Assembly (NCBI RefSeq): GCF_001870735.1
Contig: NZ_MORL01000021.1
Coordinates: 1 to 64,000 of the forward strand
Direction: 5' to 3'
DNA length: 64,000 bases
From: Arsenicibacter rosenii
GTDB taxonomy: Bacteria; Bacteroidota; Bacteroidia; Cytophagales; Spirosomataceae
Made by a program: the position numbers and the translations under genes. A model generated the notes under the pieces. That model searched no databases, was not told the DNA's origin, and worked only from the letters and a program-made list of their open reading frames with translations. This document shows positions 1 to 7,270 of the stretch, in pieces. Every line of letters begins with the position of its first letter. The stretch's first letter is position 1.

Positions 1-149
1 AAAAAATGTTAAAGGGCGGGGTCAGACTAGAAAAACTCGGGGTAAAACTGGTGTTTTTCGGGCTGATTCTGCTCTTTATCATGTAGTTAAGGTTTTAAAA
101 CAGTGCAACTTTTTAAAAGTATCTTTTTATCCCGTTAAAAATGTAGATA

Positions 150-180
150 CATTGGTGGAAATTTTAACTATACACCAATG
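150..180 (+). promoter_or_regulatory. Inverted repeat covering the start codon of the first gene
   Basis: CATTGGTG at 150-157 pairs exactly with CACCAATG at 173-180, whose last three bases are the start codon. The loop is 15 nt. It could be a protein operator or an mRNA hairpin that hides the start. Confidence 0.4.
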
Positions 181-696
181 AAAAACATCATTACCACAAC
201 TTCTTTAATGCTGACCCTTAGTGCTTTGCCACTAATTTCCTTTGCTCAGGACTCCACAAAAGTTGAAAATCCATGTGAACGGATTGAAGTCGAAAGAGAT
301 AAGTTTGAAAATAAATCCGTCTTTAGGATGCCCGGACTCAGAAGGGCAAGGATTACAAAGTACATAGAAAAAGGAGTATCCAGCTATTATCTTGTCTTGA
401 CAACAACAGGCTCAGTAGCCACGGTGAGCAACAAGGGAGCTATTATCTTATTGTCAAACGGAAAGAAGATTCTAAAACCGGCAGCTGAGATTGATACGGA
501 TGTTAACGAATATAAATCCGCAGGACCTGGTGATTTTGAATACAGCGCATTTATTCGCCTGACACCGGTTGATATTGAACAGTTGAAAAAAAATCAGATT
601 ACAGCCTTCAAACTATACATTTTCCCGCAGGATGTCAGCGATAATGAGGGGTCATGGATAAAGGTATATCTGAACTGCCTCTTAACGATGAAATAG
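178..696 (+). CDS. Orphan secreted protein, 172 aa
   Basis: I do not recognise this protein. It starts with a typical signal peptide (residues 1-24, hydrophobic core LMLTLSALPLI, cleavage near SFAQ). The mature part is about 148 residues and has two cysteines, C33 and one near residue 168, which could pair. Composition suggests a mixed alpha/beta domain with no membrane segment. The start codon is the 3' end of an 8-bp inverted repeat (150-157 with 173-180), so it may be occluded in the mRNA. It lies on the island side of the integrase and converges with it on a shared terminator, so it may be cargo. Function unknown. Confidence 0.6.
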   Translation: MKNIITTTSLMLTLSALPLISFAQDSTKVENPCERIEVERDKFENKSVFRMPGLRRARITKYIEKGVSSYYLVLTTTGSVATVSNKGAIILLSNGKKILKPAAEIDTDVNEYKSAGPGDFEYSAFIRLTPVDIEQLKKNQITAFKLYIFPQDVSDNEGSWIKVYLNCLLTMK

Positions 697-700
697 AGAA

Positions 701-733
701 ACGCCCGACAGTTAACTGCCGGGCGTTTTTTTT
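701..733. terminator. Intrinsic terminator shared by convergent genes
   Basis: ACGCCCG at 701-707 pairs with CGGGCGT at 720-726, with more pairing inside (CAGTTAACTG), followed by eight T on the plus strand. It ends the secreted-protein gene and lies at the 3' end of the integrase gene, whose stop codon is at 732. Confidence 0.85.
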
Positions 734-1919
734 ACCAGTCTATATTCTTCTGTTTCATTTCGTTAGCTACACGCCGTTGGTCTGCTTTGCCATAGTGATG
801 CACATGTCTGGTGGAGCAGTGACCAAGCATCGCAGCGACCGTATTTTCCGTAACGTTAAGCTCGTTAAGCATAATATCAGTGAAAGTCTTCCTGGCAATC
901 ATAACCGTGAGCGGAAACGAAATCTCATTTTCAAATACAATCTGTTTTAACTGACTGTTGAATTTCGCGTTGGATCGTTTGGGCAACTTGCTGACACCAC
1001 CGTACTTTTCGATGATGGCCAGAGCCTTTTTGTGCAGCGGTACGATCTGAATCATCTCTTCGTTGAAGAATTTCGATTCAGCATACTTGCCGCGTGGCTT
1101 ATACATCCATAGCCTGCCATCGGGGCCCGGACGGATTTCCTGCTCGGTGAGCGTCTGGGCATCTTTGTAGTGCAGTCCGGTATAGCAGCTAAATAAAAAC
1201 AGATCGACATATTCCTGCATCACTGGGCGGAATCTGATGGATTCAAGTTCGGCTAGCTGAGCCAATGTAAGGTGGGACGTATTTGTCTTCTGGCGTTTCT
1301 TAAGCTTGAATGAAGCCAGCGGATCGATCTTCAGGATTTCGCGTCGCACGGCATCTTCGGTGATATTCTTGAGAATCTGCGTATGCCTGACGATGTAGTT
1401 ATGATCCCGCTGTTTTGCTTTCATCCAGCGTACAAAATCGTCTGCAAGCCCAAGGTTAATGCGTTCAGCAGGCAGATTAGTCAGCTTCTTTTCAGAAATA
1501 AAGCTGCGGATGTTGCCAATCCGTGTGCCATAGTTTCGCCTGGTACCTTTGTTGTCATACGATGCCTTGATGTGCTGTTCGAAAAGGTCAACAAGCTCAC
1601 TCAGTGTGTAGGAGATTTTAGCCTTGCCGGTGTAGATATTGGCAAGATGCTGAGCCGTTAGCTCCTGATCAACTGCCTGATGTTGCAGGAACAGCCTGTT
1701 GATGTCATTCCGGATCTGCTCCAGACGCAGATTGTGGTTGGCGACATCCATTGATTTTCCGATGACACGCTGTGACTTGGAATCCCACTGTTCACGATTG
1801 ATCTTGATAAAGGTGGAAAAATCGTTGGCGTGAATGCCATCTACTTTGATGCGGCAGTAGATGAAGACTTGTGTGGCTTTGCTCGCCTTTTGGGAGCGAA
1901 TGCGGAACAATACGCGCAT
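732..1919 (-). CDS. Tyrosine recombinase/integrase, Bacteroidota type, with degenerate active site
   Basis: Site-specific integrase of 395 residues. Residues 1-90 look like the Bacteroidota arm-DNA-binding domain, 105-200 the SAM-like core-binding domain, and 215-395 the catalytic domain. The box containing LGH and the nucleophile are clear (H367, Y376), as are the box II arginine (R343) and a likely beta-strand lysine (K278). The first catalytic arginine, expected in TGLR, is His250 (TGLHYKDA), and the box II histidine position is Met340 (MIARK). Loss of the first Arg is known in some Bacteroides integrases such as IntDOT, so the enzyme may still be active. It reads away from the adjacent tRNA-Arg, which fits an island integrase. 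ATG start at 1919. Confidence 0.9.
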   Translation of the reverse strand: MRVLFRIRSQKASKATQVFIYCRIKVDGIHANDFSTFIKINREQWDSKSQRVIGKSMDVANHNLRLEQIRNDINRLFLQHQAVDQELTAQHLANIYTGKAKISYTLSELVDLFEQHIKASYDNKGTRRNYGTRIGNIRSFISEKKLTNLPAERINLGLADDFVRWMKAKQRDHNYIVRHTQILKNITEDAVRREILKIDPLASFKLKKRQKTNTSHLTLAQLAELESIRFRPVMQEYVDLFLFSCYTGLHYKDAQTLTEQEIRPGPDGRLWMYKPRGKYAESKFFNEEMIQIVPLHKKALAIIEKYGGVSKLPKRSNAKFNSQLKQIVFENEISFPLTVMIARKTFTDIMLNELNVTENTVAAMLGHCSTRHVHHYGKADQRRVANEMKQKNIDW

Positions 1920-2006
1920 TTTTTTCTGAGCATGGAAATTGAACTGGTTATTAGTGGAAAAGACAGCTAATAACCGTAATCAACAAGTTCTGGCCAAATG
2001 TAGACA

Positions 2007-2060
2007 TGTACAAAAAAATGTACCTGTGTAGTACCCCAATCAAAATTGTTAGTACCCCAA
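2007..2060. repeat. Short direct repeats upstream of the integrase gene
   Basis: TAGTACCCCAA occurs at 2029-2039 and again at 2050-2060, 21 bp apart (two helical turns). ATGTAC occurs at 2006-2011 and 2018-2023. Between an integrase gene and its tRNA target these are candidate arm-type or excisionase sites. That assignment is inference. Confidence 0.45.
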
Positions 2061-2103
2061 AAAGAACCTTATTGTAACTGCTTGATTATGGGAGAGATAG
2101 AGG

Positions 2104-2138
2104 TAAAAAAAGAAAAACCTGCCGTTGGAGGCAGGTTT
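2104..2138 (-). terminator. Intrinsic terminator of tRNA-Arg
   Basis: On the minus strand CCTGCC-N6-GGCAGG is followed by TTTTTCTTTTTTT. It lies about 35 nt past the tRNA 3' end. Confidence 0.85.
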
Positions 2139-2172
2139 CTGGCTTAATATCAGCGCTGCTTAGCGTTCTTCG

Positions 2173-2246
2173 TGCACTCGTAGGGATTCGAACCCCAAAC
2201 CTCCTGATCCGTAGTCAGGTGCTCTATCCAATTGAGCTACGAATGC
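2173..2246 (-). tRNA. tRNA-Arg (anticodon ACG)
   Basis: The reverse complement folds as a full cloverleaf. The acceptor stem GCATTCG/CGAGTGC has one G-T pair. The anticodon arm is CCTGA-CTACGGA-TCAGG with anticodon ACG, and the T arm contains GGTTCGAATCC. The discriminator is A (complement of 2173) and no CCA is encoded. Its 3' end faces the integrase gene and is the likely attachment site. A matching promoter lies at 2281-2310. Confidence 0.97.
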
Positions 2247-2280
2247 GTTTTGTTATTGTTGTATTCCCGTGTTGGGACTG

Positions 2281-2310
2281 CAAAGGTAGGAAATAAATTA
2301 TTCACTCCAA
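2281..2310 (-). promoter_or_regulatory. Bacteroidota-type promoter of tRNA-Arg
   Basis: On the minus strand, TTG at 2310-2308, a 19-bp spacer, then TACCTTTG at 2288-2281. This matches the Bacteroidota consensus TTG...TAnnTTTG exactly and lies 35 nt before the tRNA 5' end. Confidence 0.8.
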
Positions 2311-2332
2311 ATTCCGGGCGAAAAAAAATCAG

Positions 2333-3127
2333 CTATTTCCCCGAAAAAGTGGGTTTCCGCTTCATTAAGAAGGATCCGATGCCCTCCATCGCGTCTGATG
2401 AGCGGCCTAAAAAATCCTGATTGTCAGCTTCTTTTTCGAGCTGTTGCGCCAACGACGACGACAAAGATTCGTTCAACACTTTTTTCATCGCCCCGATCGA
2501 TTTTGTCGGCGCGGCGGCATAATACTGCACCAGCTGATCGACGGCATCGTCCAGATGCGCGGCCGGCACCGAACTGCTGACCAGACCCAGCTGCTGCGCT
2601 TCGGGGCCGTATACCTTCCGGCCGGTGCTGCACAGTTCAAACGCTTTGAGGCTGCCCACCAGCCGTGGCAGGAAAAACGTCGACCCGGCATCGGGCATGA
2701 GGCCGATATTGACAAAAATCTGACTCAGGTATGCCTCGTCGGCCATCACAATGACGTCGCAGGCGAGTGCCAGCGAGCAACCGGCCCCCGCCGCAACCCC
2801 GTTGATGCGGGCAATGACCGGTTTGGGCAGCTCCCGGATCGCCATAATCATGGGGTGGTAGGTGTTCCGGAGCGAATCGCCCAGGGCCATACCGTTGCCT
2901 GTCATAGCCGAAGCCATCCCTTCTTTCAGGTCGGCTCCCGAACAAAAGGCTTTTTCGCCGGCACCGGTCAGCACAACGACCCGCACGGCATCGTCTGCTC
3001 CGGCGGCTTCCATCGCGCGGGTAATTTCCCGGATCAGGCCGGGGCTTAAGGCGTTATACACAGCAGGCCGGTTGAGGGTAATGCGGCAGATGCCCCCGTC
3101 AAGCTCGTAGGTCAGGAATTCGTACAT
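2333..3127 (-). CDS. Enoyl-CoA hydratase/isomerase family protein, PaaG-like
   Basis: Crotonase-fold enzyme of 264 residues. The oxyanion-hole loops are visible at residues 62-68 (CSGADLK) and 109-117 (NGVAAGAGC). The motif GLMPDAGSTFFLPRLVG (142-158) carries an aspartate (D146) where hydratases have the catalytic glutamate. This pattern is typical of 1,2-epoxyphenylacetyl-CoA isomerase (PaaG) and related isomerases. The start is taken at MYEFLTYEL, because the 20 codons upstream do not look like family sequence. No other phenylacetate genes are nearby, so the substrate is uncertain. A generic enoyl-CoA isomerase of fatty-acid or aromatic breakdown is the alternative. Confidence 0.88.
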   Translation of the reverse strand: MYEFLTYELDGGICRITLNRPAVYNALSPGLIREITRAMEAAGADDAVRVVVLTGAGEKAFCSGADLKEGMASAMTGNGMALGDSLRNTYHPMIMAIRELPKPVIARINGVAAGAGCSLALACDVIVMADEAYLSQIFVNIGLMPDAGSTFFLPRLVGSLKAFELCSTGRKVYGPEAQQLGLVSSSVPAAHLDDAVDQLVQYYAAAPTKSIGAMKKVLNESLSSSLAQQLEKEADNQDFLGRSSDAMEGIGSFLMKRKPTFSGK

Positions 3128-3188
3128 AGTCTTGGTTTTGTTGCGTTGATGTTGCCGTAAAAGAGTCAAATCTTCCGGACATCTCAAA

Positions 3189-3827
3189 CTATACGTATAA
3201 AAATACGGCCGTCAGACTGACCAGTATACCCAGAAACAGACCGGCCCCCGCCTGCGAAGGGGTATGGGCATTCAGTTGCAGTCGTGCGCTCAGGACCACG
3301 CCTGCCAGCAGAATCAGCAGCGCGAGGGTATAAACCAGGCCGGTTTCACTAAATTTAAGCACAATACCGGCAACGGCCCCGAGACTGCCCCCGATCCCGA
3401 CCCCGTGAGCGCTGATTTTCCAGAACAGACTAATGATTCCCACCAGCAGAATTGACATGGTAATGCTGCCCAGAATAATGGCTATTTCGGGCGCAACGTC
3501 AGAAATCAGCTGCATCCGGAACGCAAACAGAAAGGTCAGAAACGAATACACAAAGCCGGTGATGAGATAGGGGAGCCGCCGGTCGAGCCGGTCGTCGAGG
3601 TGCAGGCTCTGTACGTAGCCGCTTCTGAACAGGAAATAAATCAGCAGCGACGGAATGGCAAATGTGCCAATCAGGATCAGGACAAGCAACCGGATGCGGA
3701 GTTCTACGGAAAACGTATCCAGGCCCAGTACAACAGGTACCTGATACAACAGAATGCCGAAAAGCCAGGTCGGCATAAGTAACGGGTGAAACGCAACAGA
3801 AATGATGCGTGCCAGTGTATTATTCAA
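3189..3827 (-). CDS. PAP2-like integral membrane protein
   Basis: Membrane protein of 212 residues with about six hydrophobic segments. Two conserved patches resemble the phosphatase sites of the PAP2 (type 2 phosphatidic acid phosphatase) family: SAHGVGIGG near residue 138 and LNAHTPSQAGAGLFLG near 186-201. These would place His residues at the membrane face. The family in Bacteroidota is usually annotated as PAP2-like or hypothetical, and substrates are unknown. It lies 61 bp upstream of the PaaG-like start in the same direction and may be cotranscribed with it. Confidence 0.65.
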   Translation of the reverse strand: MNNTLARIISVAFHPLLMPTWLFGILLYQVPVVLGLDTFSVELRIRLLVLILIGTFAIPSLLIYFLFRSGYVQSLHLDDRLDRRLPYLITGFVYSFLTFLFAFRMQLISDVAPEIAIILGSITMSILLVGIISLFWKISAHGVGIGGSLGAVAGIVLKFSETGLVYTLALLILLAGVVLSARLQLNAHTPSQAGAGLFLGILVSLTAVFLYV

Positions 3828-3988
3828 GTTTACTGTCTGGTTTAAGCTTTATATGGTCAGCAGAATGCCGAAAAAACAAAGGTAACGCATCCGGTCCATT
3901 TTTGGAGATTTTGCGCCAAGACTACCAAAAACGAATTAAAAGTTGCATCTTAGTGTTATATTCCCATAGCCGTAAAGTGATTTACCGT

Positions 3989-4672
3989 ATGAAAAAAACA
4001 CTGCTAACCGTACTGGCTCTGTTAGTAATCACCACGTTGGGCAAGTCCACCCGCCCTGTTGCCTCAACTGAAAAACCCGCTCCGGCCACGCCGACCGTGC
4101 ATACCATTTACGATGAACTTCATCTGGTTGACTCGGGTCTGAACCGGGATGTGTTTGATCTGGCATTGCGGGGCATGCGCAAAATTCCGGGTGTCCGGCC
4201 GGTATTATCCATTGTTGATTTTACGCAGCCTTCCAACCAAAAGCGCCTGTACGTCATTGATCTGCTTTCCCGTAGGCTGCTGTTCAATACCTATGTATCC
4301 CACGGCCGTAATTCGGGAGATCTGATGCCGAAAGCGTTTTCGAACGTCAATTCGTCGTTTCAGTCGAGCCTGGGCTTTTATCAGACCATGAATACCTATC
4401 AGGGTAAACATGGCCTGTCGCTCAAACTGCGGGGCCTTGAAAAGGATTTTAATGATAATGCCTTTGCCCGCTCTATTGTGATGCATGGTGCTGATTATGT
4501 CTGTGAGGACATCATCAAACAAACCGGGCGTCTTGGCCGCAGCCAGGGATGCCCTGCCGTATCCATGGATATGTCAACGCCTATTATTCAGGCGATTAAA
4601 GGCGGGTCATGCCTCTTCCTGTATTATCCCGACATGACCTACCTGAAAAAATCATCGTACGTGCTTGGTTAA
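3989..4672 (+). CDS. Murein L,D-transpeptidase catalytic domain protein
   Basis: Exported enzyme of 227 residues. Residues 1-20 form a signal peptide (MKKTLLTVLALLVITT). The catalytic part carries the L,D-transpeptidase signature with H166 (IVMHGAD) and C188 (GRSQGCPA), plus the upstream NVNSSFQSSLGFY segment typical of the YkuD_2 subfamily. Such enzymes form 3-3 cross-links or attach proteins to peptidoglycan, acting in the periplasm. The start at 3989 is preferred over an upstream in-frame start because only it gives a signal peptide. It converges with a second L,D-transpeptidase, with just three bases between stop codons. Confidence 0.88.
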   Translation: MKKTLLTVLALLVITTLGKSTRPVASTEKPAPATPTVHTIYDELHLVDSGLNRDVFDLALRGMRKIPGVRPVLSIVDFTQPSNQKRLYVIDLLSRRLLFNTYVSHGRNSGDLMPKAFSNVNSSFQSSLGFYQTMNTYQGKHGLSLKLRGLEKDFNDNAFARSIVMHGADYVCEDIIKQTGRLGRSQGCPAVSMDMSTPIIQAIKGGSCLFLYYPDMTYLKKSSYVLG

Positions 4673-4675
4673 CCT

Positions 4676-5866
4676 TTATTTCACCATCGCGTAAATATCG
4701 CGGTAGTGCGCAACCTGCCCTGAGGGGTCTACGTCTGTGGTCAGATACACAATAAAGACGGGGACTTCTTTGGGCAGTTTTAGTGTTTTGGGGGTCTGAT
4801 CAACCAGACACCGGTTCATAAACCCGTCATCAAATACTTTCTTTTCCAGCACCAGATTAGCCAGATCAACCGGTTTCTGCACCCGCACACACCCGTGGCT
4901 CCGGAACCGGTCCGACGATTCGGTAAAAAGGTCGCGGCCGTTGGTATCATGCAGGTAAATGGCATACGGGTTTTTCAGGTCAAATTTGAGTAATCCCAGC
5001 GAATTGTGGCACCCCGACGATTGCCGGAAACGATACGGAAAGTTTTCGGGCGAAAAAGAGGCCCAGTCCAGCGACGACGGGTCGACTTCCTGATTGCGGT
5101 CGTCTAGTATCTGCATGTTCTGGGAGTCCAGAAAATTAGGGTTTCGCTGTACTTTTGGTAAAATCTCCTTCAGGCCAATGCCTTTCGGCACATTCCAGTA
5201 CGGATACATCACAATCTGATTCATGCTCGTCGCCATGCAGGGCGTTTGTTTATCGGCTTTGCCGGCAATAACATCCGAGGTCAGCAGCCGGTCGCCTTTC
5301 TGATCAAAAACGGTCAGTGAGGCAGTCGGCAGGTTAACGACCACAAAATGATCCATCGGAAACCGGTTCAGGTAGCGGTAAAAATTCAGGGTTTGCCGGT
5401 ACGAGAGCAGCGAGTCGGCCGAAACATGATTGCGGACCTGATGATACTGCCCGACAAGGGTCTGGTAAGGCCGGAACGACGATACGTTGAGCACAGAATC
5501 CGGTAAGACGGAGCCCTCCTGTTTTGCCAGCGTAGCGGCCCAGTTGCTGTCGATTACCGGTTTCAGGCTGTTATACGTAAACTGCGAAGGCGTTTTGCCA
5601 TAACGTAACTCAAGCAGCAGGGCTGTCAGCTGTTTCCGGGCTTCACGGTCGCGCAGTGAATCGCCGGTGGCCGTTACGACAAAGCGGGTTGTATCGATCC
5701 CGACAGAATCGGCCATGCGGTTTGCCTGATGCAGCAGACTGAGGCCATGCCACGTTTTCGGTTCTGTTTTCTGTTTGTTCAGGGTGGGCCAGAGAAAAAT
5801 GGCCGCTATAATGACCACCGCCAGTATACCGCCGGCAATGGCCAGATTTCGTTGTTTATCGTTCAT
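4676..5866 (-). CDS. L,D-transpeptidase family protein (YcbB-like)
   Basis: Envelope enzyme of 396 residues. Residues 8-26 form an N-terminal membrane anchor (NLAIAGGILAVVIIAAIFL). The C-terminal catalytic domain contains RSHGCVRV with nucleophile C326 and H324, and an upstream HDTNGRDLF segment typical of the family. The long middle part (about residues 40-170) resembles the scaffold region of YcbB/LdtD-type enzymes. It would make 3-3 peptidoglycan cross-links at the inner-membrane face. It is of a different subfamily from the convergent gene at 3989, so the pair is not a recent tandem duplication. Confidence 0.88.
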   Translation of the reverse strand: MNDKQRNLAIAGGILAVVIIAAIFLWPTLNKQKTEPKTWHGLSLLHQANRMADSVGIDTTRFVVTATGDSLRDREARKQLTALLLELRYGKTPSQFTYNSLKPVIDSNWAATLAKQEGSVLPDSVLNVSSFRPYQTLVGQYHQVRNHVSADSLLSYRQTLNFYRYLNRFPMDHFVVVNLPTASLTVFDQKGDRLLTSDVIAGKADKQTPCMATSMNQIVMYPYWNVPKGIGLKEILPKVQRNPNFLDSQNMQILDDRNQEVDPSSLDWASFSPENFPYRFRQSSGCHNSLGLLKFDLKNPYAIYLHDTNGRDLFTESSDRFRSHGCVRVQKPVDLANLVLEKKVFDDGFMNRCLVDQTPKTLKLPKEVPVFIVYLTTDVDPSGQVAHYRDIYAMVK

Positions 5867-5902
5867 GGTCGTTGAGTGAAAAAGCGTCGTTTATACAGAT
5901 AA

Positions 5903-5945
5903 ACAAAAAAGCCGTTGCAGTGTCCTGCAAACGGCTTTAAAAAAT
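5903..5945 (-). terminator. Intrinsic terminator after murA
   Basis: On the minus strand AAAGCCGTT-GCAG-loop-CTGC-AACGGCTTT is followed by a T run. It ends the DUF4290-murA transcript. Confidence 0.85.
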
Positions 5946-5960
5946 GGGTAAACGGACTTG

Positions 5961-7259
5961 TTATAACCGGACAATCTCAGCGCCGATAGCGTTCAGGCGC
6001 GTGTCAATGTTCTGATAACCACGGTCAATTTGCTCAATGTTGTCAATAATGCTTGATCCGCTTGCCGACAGAGCCGCGATCAGCAGCGAAACCCCCGCGC
6101 GGATATCCGGCGATGTCATCCGGATCCCGCGCAGCTGCTGCTGCCGGCCCAGACCAACCACGGTAGCGCGGTGCGGGTCGCAAAGAATGATTTGCGCACC
6201 CATCTCGATCAGTTTATCGACGAAGAACAGGCGGCTTTCAAACATTTTCTGGTGAACCAATACCGTTCCCTGCGCCTGAATGGCCGTTACGAGTACGATA
6301 CTCAGCAGATCGGGCGTAAAGCCCGGCCACGGTGCATCGGAGATCGTCATCATGCCACCGTCGAGGAACGTATCTACCTGATAGCGGTCCTGCGAAGGAA
6401 TATAAATATCGTCGCCGCGGAATTCCATCTGAATACCCAGGCGTTTAAACACGTCAGGGATAATACCCAGCTCCGGAATGCGGCAGTTTTTAATCGTGAT
6501 TTCCGACTGTGTCATGGCGGCCAGGCCGATAAACGAACCGATTTCGATCATGTCCGGCAGCATCGTATGGTCGGTGCCGTGCAGTTCAGAAACGCCTTCA
6601 ATCGTCAGCAGGTTTGAGCCGACGCCTGAGATTTTAGCGCCCATGGCATTCAGCATTTTTGACAGCTGTTGCAGGTAGGGTTCGCAGGCGGCGTTGTAGA
6701 TGGTCGTTGTTCCTTCGGCCATGACGGCAGCCATCAGGACATTGGCCGTACCGGTCACCGAGGCCTCATCGAGCAGCATGTAGGTGCCTTTCAGATGTTC
6801 ACCTTCTACGCGGTAAAAATCACCGTCGAAATGAAATTCGGCTCCCAGTTTTTCGAAACCCAGGAAGTGGGTATCCAACCGGCGGCGGCCGATTTTATCA
6901 CCACCCGGGCGAGGAATACGGCCTTTTTTGAAGCGGGCCAGCATAGGTCCCAGCAGCATTACCGAACCACGCAGCGCGGCAGCTTTCCGCTTAAAGGCAT
7001 CGGTTTCGAGGTAGTCGAGGTTAACATCGCTGGCCTGAAAACGATACGACGATTCGCCGGTCCGGGTAACCCAGACGCCCATATCACCGAGCAGGTCGAT
7101 GAGCTGGTTGACGTCCCGGATATTAGGAATGTTATGAATGGTAACGGGTTCGCTTGTCAGCAATACGGCACAGAGGATTTGTAACGCCTCGTTTTTTGCG
7201 CCCTGAGGGACCAGCTCACCTTTAAGCTGCCGGCCACCGGTAATTTTGAATGAAGCCAT
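5961..7259 (-). CDS. murA: UDP-N-acetylglucosamine 1-carboxyvinyltransferase
   Basis: First committed enzyme of peptidoglycan synthesis, adding enolpyruvyl from PEP to UDP-GlcNAc in the cytoplasm. At 432 residues it has the family's usual length. K22-N23 of the substrate site are present (GAKNEAL). The active-site loop reads RPGGDKIGRR, with aspartate D121 where E. coli MurA has Cys115. This Cys-to-Asp change is known in Mycobacterium and Chlamydia MurA to block fosfomycin alkylation, so resistance is expected. It follows the DUF4290 gene by 11 bp and is surely cotranscribed with it. Confidence 0.97.
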   Translation of the reverse strand: MASFKITGGRQLKGELVPQGAKNEALQILCAVLLTSEPVTIHNIPNIRDVNQLIDLLGDMGVWVTRTGESSYRFQASDVNLDYLETDAFKRKAAALRGSVMLLGPMLARFKKGRIPRPGGDKIGRRRLDTHFLGFEKLGAEFHFDGDFYRVEGEHLKGTYMLLDEASVTGTANVLMAAVMAEGTTTIYNAACEPYLQQLSKMLNAMGAKISGVGSNLLTIEGVSELHGTDHTMLPDMIEIGSFIGLAAMTQSEITIKNCRIPELGIIPDVFKRLGIQMEFRGDDIYIPSQDRYQVDTFLDGGMMTISDAPWPGFTPDLLSIVLVTAIQAQGTVLVHQKMFESRLFFVDKLIEMGAQIILCDPHRATVVGLGRQQQLRGIRMTSPDIRAGVSLLIAALSASGSSIIDNIEQIDRGYQNIDTRLNAIGAEIVRL

Positions 7260-7270
7260 TTAGTTCTGAA

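Larger units (their letters stand above)
1..2172. mobile_element. Putative end of an integrative element at tRNA-Arg
   Basis: A tyrosine recombinase gene lies directly 3' of a tRNA-Arg gene, separated only by the tRNA terminator and a 180-bp control region. This is the standard layout of an island that integrated into the 3' end of a tRNA. The island would extend leftwards beyond position 1. Only one attachment half can be in this window, and no second copy of the tRNA 3' end was found between 1 and 2172. The only other gene is an orphan secreted protein. The element's identity and size are inferred, not seen. Confidence 0.45.

Noticed and set aside
2444-3049. Long plus-strand frame opposite the PaaG-like gene
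   Set aside because: It is antisense to a clear coding gene, has no recognisable features and is rich in Arg, His and Gln, typical of a shadow frame.
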